DNA from: Bradyrhizobiaceae bacterium PARB1
GTDB lineage: Bacteria; Pseudomonadota; Alphaproteobacteria; Rhizobiales; Xanthobacteraceae
Length of the DNA: 64,000 nt
Direction: 5' to 3'
Assembly (NCBI GenBank): GCA_002256345.1
Contig: NKIY01000015.1
Span: 1 to 64,000, forward strand
Shown here piece after piece: positions 8,739 to 18,700 of this stretch. The position numbers and the translations under genes were made by a program. Position 1 is the stretch's first letter, and the number at the start of each line of letters is the position of its first letter. The notes under the pieces were generated by a model that worked only from the letters and a program-made list of their open reading frames with translations, was not told where the DNA came from and did no database searches.

Positions 8739-10055
8739 ATGACGAACAGCTCTCTCGCCCTCACCCGTCGTACCCTGCTGGCTGGCGCCGGCGGCGCCCT
8801 GATCGCTCCGCTACTGCCGCGAGCGACTTTCGCCCAGGCCGTTACCGCACTGGAACTACAGGCGAAATCCGGCCCGCTGATCGTTCGTCCAGGAACCAGT
8901 TCCGAGGCAGGAACCCTGCATAGCGCCCAGAAGGGCCCGCTCCGCTTCAATCGCGGCGACGAGATCGACGTTCAGATCGTCAATCAGCTCCCTGGCCCTA
9001 TCCTGTTGAATTGCCGCGGGATCAATGCCGTTTCGGGCATCGCGCCGTTGCTCGATCGCAAACCGATCGGCACCGGGGCGAAGGATTCGTTCAAGTTGCA
9101 GATGCGCAGCGCCGGCACGTCCTATGTGGATATGCGCCTGCTCGGCGACGGTGCGCCACTGCCGTCGCAGGTTCGCAGCATGGTCGTCCAGGAGACCGAC
9201 CCGGTCGAGGTCGATCGCGACGAAGTGCTGCTGATCGAGGATTTTCGCATCACACCGGACGGCAAGTTGCTGGCGCCGGGCGTCGATCCCAAGGACGCCG
9301 CGGCGATGTTTCTGGCCAACCGGAAGACGCTGCACGACATTCCCGTCAAGACCAATGAGCGACTGAGACTCCGCCTCATCAACGGCTGCCAACGCTCTGT
9401 GATCGCGCTCAAATTCGAGGGGCAGGACGTTCGCGTGATGGCCGTCGACGGTCAGCCCGCGGAACCATTTCCGGCCCGCAACAACCAGGTCGTGCTGGCG
9501 CCCGGCACCCGCATCGATGTCTTCCTCGACACGGTCAAGACTGCCGGGACGGTCACCGCAATCCTGCTCCATGACGGCAAGGACATTCGCCGCATCGGCC
9601 AGATCGTCACGCTGAAGGACCCGCCGCTCCGCGCCGCACCTCTCGCTGTCGGTCCCCCGCTGCCGTCCAACGGCCTGCCGGATCAGATCGACCTCAAGAA
9701 CGCGACGCGCTTCGACCTCGCCCTCGGCGCTCCCGAGAGCGGCTGGATCAGGCCGCTCGATCTTGGCCCCTCCACGGTACCAGCCTTCAAGGCCAAGTCC
9801 GGAAAGCCGGTGGTGCTGACGCTGACCAACAAGGCAAGCGCCCCCACGATCCTGCAGATGCACGGCCACCATTTCCGGCTGCTCGACAAACTTGACGACG
9901 GCTGGAAGCCGTTCTGGCTCGACACGCTGGCCCTCGACCCAGGCCAGACCCAGCGCATCGCGTTCACCGCCCGCAATCCCGGTCGCTGGTTGCTGGAATC
10001 CTTTGTAGCCGACTGGGCCGCCCCGCGCCTCGTGCGCTGGTACGAGGTCGGCTAG
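8739..10055 (+). CDS. Tat-exported multicopper-oxidase-like protein lacking copper ligands
   Basis: The N-terminus has a twin-arginine signal, LTRRTLLAGAGGALIAPLLP, with probable cleavage after ATFAQA. The ~438-residue chain has the three-cupredoxin layout of multicopper oxidases. The usual first-domain HWHG is replaced by a segment reading LNCRGIN. The C-terminal MHGHHFRLL motif survives, but the HCHxxxH cluster is replaced by LLESFVADW. It therefore probably cannot hold the full set of copper sites, as in SufI/FtsP-type cupredoxins, which act structurally in the periplasm. ATG 8739 is chosen because it places the Arg pair near the start; 8712 is possible. Its stop overlaps the stop of the convergent nnrD gene. 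Confidence 0.8.
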   Translation: MTNSSLALTRRTLLAGAGGALIAPLLPRATFAQAVTALELQAKSGPLIVRPGTSSEAGTLHSAQKGPLRFNRGDEIDVQIVNQLPGPILLNCRGINAVSGIAPLLDRKPIGTGAKDSFKLQMRSAGTSYVDMRLLGDGAPLPSQVRSMVVQETDPVEVDRDEVLLIEDFRITPDGKLLAPGVDPKDAAAMFLANRKTLHDIPVKTNERLRLRLINGCQRSVIALKFEGQDVRVMAVDGQPAEPFPARNNQVVLAPGTRIDVFLDTVKTAGTVTAILLHDGKDIRRIGQIVTLKDPPLRAAPLAVGPPLPSNGLPDQIDLKNATRFDLALGAPESGWIRPLDLGPSTVPAFKAKSGKPVVLTLTNKASAPTILQMHGHHFRLLDKLDDGWKPFWLDTLALDPGQTQRIAFTARNPGRWLLESFVADWAAPRLVRWYEVG

Positions 10056-11548
10056 TAAGGAATCCCGAGCCGGTCATAGAGCCGCCGGAACACCGCCGGC
10101 ATCACCTCCGGCAGATCCTCCGCAATCAGCCCCGGTCCCGCCTCGCCACCAGCCTCGCCATGCATCCATACGCCGATGCAGGCCGCCTCATAGGCCGGGA
10201 CCCCTTGCGCCAGAAATGCCCCGATCAGCCCCGCCAGCACGTCGCCCGAGCCGGCCGTCGCCAGCCACGGCGGCGCGTTGGATGCGATGGCGGCGCGGCC
10301 GTCGGGAGACGCGACGACGGTGTCCGGTCCTTTAAGCAGGACGACCGCGCCTGACTGCACGGCGGCCGCAGTTACACGATCAAGCTTCGATTGAACCTCA
10401 GGATTACCACACAAGCTATTGAATACTCGCGAAAACTCACCCTCATGCGGCGTCAGAACGACTTGAAGATCCGGATCGGCCTTGATCAGATCGAACAGCC
10501 GATCGGGCGCGTCCGCAAAACTGGTCAGCGCATCGGCGTCCAGCACCAGCCTTCGTTTTGCCGCAAGACCTGCCGCAACGATGCCACACGTTTTCGCGCC
10601 AATTCCTGCGCCTGGCCCGATAATACAGGCGTTGATTTTGCCACTGATAAGAGCCGAAAACTCCTCCGCCGTATCGACCGGCCGCACCATCACCGCGGTC
10701 AGCGCCGCCGCATTCACGGCCAGCGCATCGCGCGGCGACGCCACGGTGACGAGCCCCGCCCCACCGCGCAAGGCCGCCCGCGCCGACAGCCGCGCCGCAC
10801 CAGTCGCCGCGATGTCGCCGGACACGACCACCGCATGGCCCTTGGTGAATTTGTGCCCGTCCACCCGCGGCAGCGGGAAAGCCGCCTGCCACAGATCCGG
10901 ATTGTTCTCGGCCGCCCTCGGGCCGATCCGTTCCAGCACGCCGTCGTCGATGCCGATATCGATCACCCGCAGCTTGCCGCAATAGCTACGGCCGGGCAGC
11001 AGCAGATGGCCGGGCTTCGGGCGGAAGAAGGTCACGGTCTCGGTAGCCAGGACTGCAGCCCCCATCACCGCACCGGAGTTGCCGTTTATGCCGCTTGGCA
11101 AATCGACCGCCAGCACGGGTACGCCAGAGGCATTGATCGCATCGATCATGATCTTCGGATCGCCCTTGACCGGACGATCGAGCCCGGCGCCGAAAAGGGC
11201 GTCGATGACGAGCGCGGGCGATCCGATCAGCGAGGGATCGCAAGGCAGCACGTCGCCCTTCCAGCCCTTGGCCGCGAGTGCAGCATCGCCTTTCAAGCTG
11301 GCACGATCGCACAGGAGAATAACCGATACCTTCCGCCCCTGCGCCGCCAGCTCCGCCGCCGCAACAAATCCGTCGCCGCCATTGTTGCCGCGGCCAGCAA
11401 CAACGAGAATCGGCCCCTCCTCAGCGAGATCATTCGCTGCATCGGCCACTGCGCGTCCGGCCGCTCGCATCAGTTCAAAGCCCGGCGTGCCGTCGGCAAT
11501 CGTCAGTTCGTCGGCCCGCGCCATCTCTTCCGTGGTCAGGAGCTCCAT
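10052..11548 (-). CDS. nnrD: Bifunctional NAD(P)H-hydrate epimerase / ADP-dependent (S)-NAD(P)H-hydrate dehydratase
   Basis: This cytoplasmic enzyme repairs hydrated NADH and NADPH. The N-terminal epimerase half (YjeF_N) shows AGRGNNGGDGFVAA near residues 50-63 and DALFGAGLDRPV. The C-terminal ribokinase-like dehydratase half (YjeF_C) shows KGHAVVVSGD, LDADALTSF, TPHEGEF and the ATP-site motif ATAGSGDVLAGLIGAFLAQG. ATG 11548 (MELLTTEEMARAD) fits family starts; the open frame extends 23 codons upstream. Length about 498 residues is normal for the fusion. Its stop TAG overlaps the convergent cupredoxin gene stop within CTAG. Confidence 0.93.
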   Translation of the reverse strand: MELLTTEEMARADELTIADGTPGFELMRAAGRAVADAANDLAEEGPILVVAGRGNNGGDGFVAAAELAAQGRKVSVILLCDRASLKGDAALAAKGWKGDVLPCDPSLIGSPALVIDALFGAGLDRPVKGDPKIMIDAINASGVPVLAVDLPSGINGNSGAVMGAAVLATETVTFFRPKPGHLLLPGRSYCGKLRVIDIGIDDGVLERIGPRAAENNPDLWQAAFPLPRVDGHKFTKGHAVVVSGDIAATGAARLSARAALRGGAGLVTVASPRDALAVNAAALTAVMVRPVDTAEEFSALISGKINACIIGPGAGIGAKTCGIVAAGLAAKRRLVLDADALTSFADAPDRLFDLIKADPDLQVVLTPHEGEFSRVFNSLCGNPEVQSKLDRVTAAAVQSGAVVLLKGPDTVVASPDGRAAIASNAPPWLATAGSGDVLAGLIGAFLAQGVPAYEAACIGVWMHGEAGGEAGPGLIAEDLPEVMPAVFRRLYDRLGIPY

Positions 11549-12322
<774 letters not shown>

Positions 12323-12556
12323 AGTCACATCAACTCGTCCCGGACGCGCTGCAGCGTGAAACGCTGCCGCGTAGAACCGGGACCACCACAAACACCCTCG
12401 CCCGTTACGGTCCCGGCTCTGCAAAGCGGCACTTCGTACCGCATCGCGTCCCGGGACACAGCATCCTTACGCGATCTAACCGCGCAAGCTCCCTCCCGGG
12501 CTGGACGCTCTTCAAGGGCGATGCTATCCGATTCCCCGACGTCTCGAGGCGTCGGC

Positions 12557-12581
12557 AAGAGGCTGCTTCGGCAGCCTTCTT
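12557..12581 (+). terminator. UUCG-capped hairpin between glnB and glnA
   Basis: The stem GGCTGC-TTCG-GCAGCC is extended by AAGA and TTCTT on the two sides with one bulged base, and is followed by TTCTTGTTG. It sits 100 bases before glnA in the 358-base spacer. It could end part of the glnB transcript or act as an attenuator or processing site. The rest of the spacer (12323-12680) holds nothing else I recognise. Confidence 0.55.
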
Positions 12582-12680
12582 GTTGCCGCCTCTTGTTGTT
12601 GAAGACATATGGTTGTGACCCTTTCGTCATACGCCATCGTTACGTCCGGAATTCGGCCCGCAAACAAGGTAGGGAAACCC

Positions 12681-14090
12681 ATGACGACCGCCAAAGAAGT
12701 CCTGCAATCCATCAAGGACAACGACGTCAAATACGTCGATCTGCGTTTCACCGATCCGCGCGGCAAATGGCAGCACGTCACCTTCGACGTCTCGATGATC
12801 GACGAAGATATCTTCGCCGAAGGCACCATGTTCGACGGTTCGTCCATCGCCGGCTGGAAGGCGATCAACGAGTCCGATATGACCCTGATGCTCGATCCCG
12901 CCACCGCTGTGATCGATCCGTTCTTCGCCGAGACCACCATGGTCATCACCTGCGACGTGCTCGATCCCGGCACAGGCGAGCCCTATAACCGCGACCCGCG
13001 CGGCATCGCCAAGAAGGCCGAAGCCATGGTGAAGTCCATGGGCGTGGGCGACACCGTCTATGTCGGCCCGGAAGCCGAATTCTTCGTATTCGACGACGTG
13101 CGCTTCTCGGCGCAGCCCTACAACACCGGCTTCAAGCTCGACTCATCGGAACTGCCGACCAATTCGGACACCGACTATGAGAGCGGCAATCTCGGCCACC
13201 GTATCCGCAACAAGGGCGGCTACTTCCCCGTCCCGCCGCAGGACTCGCTGCAGGACATGCGCTCGGAAATGCTGGGCGCCATGGCGCGCATGGGCGTCAA
13301 GGTCGAGAAGCACCATCACGAAGTGGCCTCGGCCCAGCACGAACTCGGCATGAAGTTCGACACGCTGACCTACATGGCCGACCAGATGCAGGTCTATAAG
13401 TACTGCATCCATCAGGTCGCCCACATCTACGGCAAGACCGCCACCTTCATGCCGAAGCCGATCTTCGGCGACAACGGCTCGGGCATGCATGTGCATCAGT
13501 CGATCTGGAAGGACGGCAAGCCGACCTTCGCCGGCAACAAATATGCCGACCTGTCGGAAAACTGCCTGTACTACATCGGCGGCATCATCAAGCACGCCAA
13601 GGCGATCAACGCCTTCACCAACCCGTCGACCAACTCCTACAAGCGTCTGGTCCCGGGCTATGAAGCTCCCGTGCTGCTCGCCTACTCGGCCCGCAACCGC
13701 TCGGCCTCCTGCCGCATCCCGTTCACGACCTCGCCGAAGGCGAAGCGCGTGGAAGTCCGCTTCCCGGATCCGATGGCGAACCCCTATCTCGCTTTCGCAT
13801 CGATGCTGATGGCCGGCCTCGACGGTATCAAGAACAAGATCGATCCGGGCCCGGCGATGGACAAGGATCTCTACGATCTGCCGAAGGAAGAGCTGAAGCA
13901 GATCCCGACCGTCTGCGGTTCGCTGCGTGAAGCCCTCGAAAGCCTCGACAAGGACCGCGCCTTCCTGAAGGCCGGCGGCGTGTTCGATGACGATTTCATC
14001 GACGCCTATATCGAACTGAAGATGCAGGACGTCGAGCGTTTTGAAATGACCCCTCACCCGGTCGAGTTCGAGATGTACTACTCGTACTGA
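12681..14090 (+). CDS. glnA: Type I glutamine synthetase
   Basis: This enzyme makes glutamine from glutamate, ammonia and ATP as the entry point of nitrogen assimilation. The 469-residue protein shows the N-terminal loop [14 protein letters not shown], the metal/Glu motif [22 protein letters not shown], the ATP-site segment [10 protein letters not shown], and the sequence [17 protein letters not shown]. The adenylylation tyrosine is expected in the C-terminal YDLPKEE region. ATG 12681 follows AGGGA at good spacing. It lies downstream of glnB; a strong terminator follows. Confidence 0.98.
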   Translation: MTTAKEVLQSIKDNDVKYVDLRFTDPRGKWQHVTFDVSMIDEDIFAEGTMFDGSSIAGWKAINESDMTLMLDPATAVIDPFFAETTMVITCDVLDPGTGEPYNRDPRGIAKKAEAMVKSMGVGDTVYVGPEAEFFVFDDVRFSAQPYNTGFKLDSSELPTNSDTDYESGNLGHRIRNKGGYFPVPPQDSLQDMRSEMLGAMARMGVKVEKHHHEVASAQHELGMKFDTLTYMADQMQVYKYCIHQVAHIYGKTATFMPKPIFGDNGSGMHVHQSIWKDGKPTFAGNKYADLSENCLYYIGGIIKHAKAINAFTNPSTNSYKRLVPGYEAPVLLAYSARNRSASCRIPFTTSPKAKRVEVRFPDPMANPYLAFASMLMAGLDGIKNKIDPGPAMDKDLYDLPKEELKQIPTVCGSLREALESLDKDRAFLKAGGVFDDDFIDAYIELKMQDVERFEMTPHPVEFEMYYSY

Positions 14091-14117
14091 TCGGCTCTTG
14101 CGATCAACGACAAGATC

Positions 14118-14147
14118 AAGGCGCTCCGGCAACGGGGCGCCTTTTTT
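14118..14147 (+). terminator. Rho-independent terminator of glnA
   Basis: An 11-base stem with one wobble (aaggcgctccg at 14118-14128, cggggcgcctt at 14133-14143) and a GCAA loop runs into TTTTTT. This is a textbook intrinsic terminator. Confidence 0.93.
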
Positions 14148-14235
14148 GTTTGGGGCACAGGATAGATCGAGCGGAGCGCGCCCATCCTGGTTTTACTTTC
14201 GATTGCGGATTAGCCCGAAGCCAACCGTCTAGTAG

Positions 14236-15567
14236 ATGATGCCCCGTTTCAGCCGACTGTTTCATGTCCCGTTTGTAAGCGCATGCCGGATCGTCGATGC
14301 GGGGCGTGCGCTCCTGCTGCTTGTGGCACTCGGCACCGCCGCCTCGGCCGACGTCGTCGACAAGGACGCACCGCCACCGCCCGGCACTCTGTTGCAAGAA
14401 CTCAATAGCGGGCCAGCCTTGTCCGACGCAGCGACGGTGCTCGGTGCACCCATGCCGCTCAGCGCGCCTGTCGAAATCCCGTTCCAGATCGAAGGCGGCC
14501 ACATGCTGATCGAAGCATCGATCAATGGCGGCGCGAAACAGACCTTTCTGTTCGACACCGGCGGCCGGCTGGTGCTGACGCCGGAGGCCGCAGGCGACCT
14601 GAAATCCCTGCCGGGACGTCAGGCCATGATGGCCGGCATCGGCCCGACCATCACCAAGGTCTCCATCGTCACCGTCGATCGCCTGACGGTCGGCAGCCTG
14701 ACGCTGGATAAGCAATCAGCCGCCATTGCGGAACTGCCGAACTGGATTGTCGATCGCGGTTCAAAACCGCGCCTCGCTGGCCTGATCGGTCCCGAACTGA
14801 TCACACGCCGCATCGTTACCATCGACTATCGCAAACGGATGATGACGTTGCATCCCTCGGGGCAAGTCCGACCGGGACCAAATGCAATCGTGTCCAGACT
14901 GGGCTTCAGCGTATCGCCCGAAGGCCTCGGACATCCATCGGTGCGCGCGAGCATAGGCGACGTCGAAGGCGAGATGCTCATCGATACCGGAGCAACGGGC
15001 GGCGTATTCCTGAACGAGCGTTTCATCACCGCACACAATCCGTTTCGACCGGGCGGCAAGACCATTCGTTTCTTCTCGCCAGGCGGCGTCGGCGGGCTCC
15101 TGCAGATGCAGGCCGGCATCGGCACCACGTTCCGGCTAGGCACTGCGGTTTTCAACGCACCTCTGATCCACGGTCCCGTCAGCCAGAACCGAAGCCTTCG
15201 CGATCTCAACGTGTCCGGCATCATCGGTGCCGAGATTTTATCGCGCTTCGTGGTTACGCTCGACTTTCCGTCGAGCCGAGCATGGTTCGAACCGATTGCC
15301 GGAGCGAAACTCAACTCCGTCTGGCAGTCCGTCGGCGTCGTGCTGAGCAAGCCCGACCCTTCGCATTTCGAAGTGATCGACGTCCTGCCTGGGACACCGG
15401 CGGAACGCGCCGGCATCCAGCGCGGCGACAGGATCGTCACCTATGGCGGGCAACCCGCCCGCAATCTTGGCCTGCGTGATCTGTCGAAATTCCGGGACAA
15501 GGCTGTGAGCGTCGTGTTGTCGGATCAGCGTCGTCACGACCTCTCGCCGGTGCAGATCCTGCCATAG
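14236..15567 (+). CDS. Secreted retropepsin-like aspartyl protease with C-terminal PDZ domain
   Basis: The 443-residue protein has an N-terminal hydrophobic segment (GRALLLLVALGTAASA) that probably exports it. Two retropepsin-like halves follow, each with an active-site D-T-G: FLFDTGGRLVL near residues 97-107 and MLIDTGATGGVFL near 249-261. A PDZ-type domain ends the chain (FEVIDVLPGTPAERAGIQRGDRI). Having two DTG motifs in one chain suggests a pseudo-dimeric active site. The likely role is periplasmic proteolysis; the substrate is unknown. Two adjacent ATG codons begin the frame and I use the first. It stands alone after the glnA terminator. Confidence 0.75.
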   Translation: MMPRFSRLFHVPFVSACRIVDAGRALLLLVALGTAASADVVDKDAPPPPGTLLQELNSGPALSDAATVLGAPMPLSAPVEIPFQIEGGHMLIEASINGGAKQTFLFDTGGRLVLTPEAAGDLKSLPGRQAMMAGIGPTITKVSIVTVDRLTVGSLTLDKQSAAIAELPNWIVDRGSKPRLAGLIGPELITRRIVTIDYRKRMMTLHPSGQVRPGPNAIVSRLGFSVSPEGLGHPSVRASIGDVEGEMLIDTGATGGVFLNERFITAHNPFRPGGKTIRFFSPGGVGGLLQMQAGIGTTFRLGTAVFNAPLIHGPVSQNRSLRDLNVSGIIGAEILSRFVVTLDFPSSRAWFEPIAGAKLNSVWQSVGVVLSKPDPSHFEVIDVLPGTPAERAGIQRGDRIVTYGGQPARNLGLRDLSKFRDKAVSVVLSDQRRHDLSPVQILP

Positions 15568-15701
15568 GCGGCAAACAGCAGCCCGAATGAGCGCAGCGCG
15601 CATGTTCATGATCGCGGCCTCTCGCATCGATCTGGCTTCGCCAACTGCAGCTTCAACGACGGGGACCGGACGTACAGGCTGTAGAAAGTTCCCACCAACC
15701 G

Positions 15702-18700
15702 CTACGATCCCGCCAACTGAGGTCTAAAGAGGACATCGACCCCGTAGTTCGTTGCATTGAAACTGTTCGCAGGGAATATGGGATCCTCATAATATGTATA
15801 GACGCCATTGCCTCCGCTGGTCGAACTCGCCGGCGCCGTAAGTGGGCCGCTGGTCAGTGCGTTGGCAAAGAAATTTGGGGTCGCCGAATAGTCGCTGAAC
15901 GTATGATAGGATGCGACATAGGTCGTTCCCGCTGTAACCGCTACTGGATTGGAGAAATCGACCGTTTGCCAGCCGCTGGCTGTCTCGTTCGTAAATGTAG
16001 CGGTCGCCAGCAAGGTGCCGTTCGTGGTCCACAAATCGGCGACATGCGTGCCAGTGTTCTGCGGTCCCTTGTAGAACTCGAGTCCTGTGATGGTGCCATT
16101 TTCGGACGGCTGGAATTTCACACCAAGTTCTACACCGAGTGAAGCATTGGCATCGTTGCTAACGGTCACCGTACTCGGCGTATAGGTCTGGTTGAAAAGG
16201 CTAGCGTCGCTGACTGTCAGTCCGACATTTGCCGAGGCAGAATTTTGACCGTCGGTTATGGTGTAAGTGAAACCGGCCGACCCGGTATAGTTTCCTGTGG
16301 GCGTGAAGCTGACGGTCTGTGTGTTTGTATTGTAGCTGACCGTCCCGTTACTTGGATTTCCGACGCCCGAAATGGACAATGAGAGACCATTCGGATCCGT
16401 GTCATTGGCCAACAGTGTCGATGCAGGGATCGACAGGGTTGTATTCGTCACGTCCGTCAATCCATTGACGCTCTGGGCAGTCGGAGGCTGGTTCGATGCC
16501 TGGACAAAGGCAACATCGACCCAGTAGTTGCTGGCGTTGAAGCTGCTCGTCGGGAAGATCGGGTTGCTGCCATACGCGTAGACGCCGTCGCCGCCACTTG
16601 TCCCGCTGGCCGGCGCCGTCAGCGCACCGTTGGTGAGTGCGGTGTTGAAGTAATTGGCATCGTCTGAATAGTCCCCGCTGCTGGTGAAGTAGGAAGCGAC
16701 ATATGTCGTTCCCGCGGTAATGGAAACCGGTGTTGAGAAGTTGACCTGTTGCCAGCCGCTGCCGGTCTCGTTCGTCGAGGTGGCACTTGCAAGCAGGGTT
16801 CCGGACGAAGTCCACAGGTCCGCCACATGCGTTCCCGTGTTCGTCGGCCCCTTGTAGAAGCGGATCCCGGAGATCGTGCCATTTGCCGAGGCCACGAACT
16901 TGACGCCGAGGGTCACCGCATTCGGATCGTTGACGCTAATTGTACCGGGAGTAGAACTTGCACTGAACAGTGTTTGCGCGGTTGACGGATTGCTGACCGT
17001 GACGGCGACATTGCCCGAGGCTGAGGCTTCGCCATCGGTGATCGTGTAGGTGAAACTGGCTGGCCCGACATAGTTGGTCGCCGGCACAAAGCTGACGGTC
17101 TGTGTGGTGGCGTTATAGCTGACCGTTCCATTGACCGGATTGCTCACACCCGAGATCGACAACGAAAGACCGTTTGGGTCCGTGTCGTTGGCGAGCAGTG
17201 TCGATGCCTGGATCGACAGCGCAGTGTTTTCGGTCGCGACAAGGCCGCTGACATTGTTCGCGACTGGTGGCTGTACCGCAGATTCATTGTAGACGACATC
17301 AACCCAATAGTTGCTGGCGTTGTAGCTGCCGGTGGGGAAAGTGGCGGCGCTACCATATGCGTAGACACCGTCGCCGCCGCTCGTTCCGCTCGCCGGCGCG
17401 GTCAGCGGTCCATTGGTGAGAGCGCTATTGAAGTAGTTGGCGTCGTCTGAATAATTTCCGGTACTTGTGAAATAGGAAGCGACATAGGTCGTTCCCGCGG
17501 TAATAGACACCGGCGTTGAGAAATTGACCTGTTGCCAGCCACTCGCGCTCTCATTGGTGAAGGTGGCGCTGGCGAGCAAGGTCCCGCTGGAACTCCACAG
17601 ATCCGCCACATGGGTGCCCGTGTTCGTCGGCCCCTTGTAGAAACGGATCCCGGAGATCGTGCCATTCGCAGAAGCCACGAACTTGACGCCGAGAGTCACC
17701 GCATGGGGATCATTGACGGTGACTGTGCCGGGGATAGCACTTGCACTGAACAGCGTCTGCGCGGTTGTCGGATTGCTCACGCCGATCGAGACATTCCCGG
17801 AGGCGGAGGCTTGCCCATCAGTGATCGTGTAGGTGAAACTCGCCGGCCCGACATAGCCGGTGGTGGGTACGAAGCTCACGGTCTGCGTGTTGGCATTGTA
17901 GCTGACCGTTCCGTTGCTCGGATTGCTAACACCCGAGACCGACAATGAAAGACCGTTCGGATCGGTATCGTTGGCGAGCAGCGTCGAAGCCGCAATCGAC
18001 AGGGTTGTATTTTCGGTCGCGACCAGGCCGCTGACATTGTTCGCGACCGGCGGCTGCACCGCAGATTCGTTGTAGACGACGTCGACCCAGTAATTGCTGG
18101 CATTGAAGCTATTGGTCGGAAAAACTGCGCCGTATGCATACACACCATCGCCGCCGCTCGTTCCGCTGGCCAATGCCGTAAGCGAACCGCTGGTAACGGC
18201 GGAGTTGAAGTAATTGGCGTCGGCCGAGTATTCACCGCTGCTGGTGTAGTAGGAAGCGACATAGGTCGTTCCCGCAGTAATGGACACCGGGCTCGAGAAA
18301 TTGACCTGCTGCCAGCCGCTTGCGCTTTCGTTTGAAAAGGTGGCACTGGCAAGCAAAACCCCGGTGGTCGTCCATAGATCCGCTACATGCGTTCCGGTGT
18401 TTTGTGGCCCCTTGTAAAAGCGAATTCCTGAGATCGTGCCGTTGGCAGAAGCCACGAACTTGACGCCGAGCGTCACTGCATTGGGGTCATTGGCGGTGAT
18501 CGTGCCTGGGGTCGCACTTGCGCTGAACAAGGTCTGCGCCGCCAGCGGATTGTTGACGCTGATTGAGACATTGCCCGAGGCAGAGGCTTGTCCATCCGTG
18601 ATCGTATAAGTGAAACTGGCTGGCCCCACATAGTTGCTCGTTGGCACAAAGCTGGCCGTCTGTGTGGAGGCATTGTAGCTGACCGTGCCACCGACTGGAT

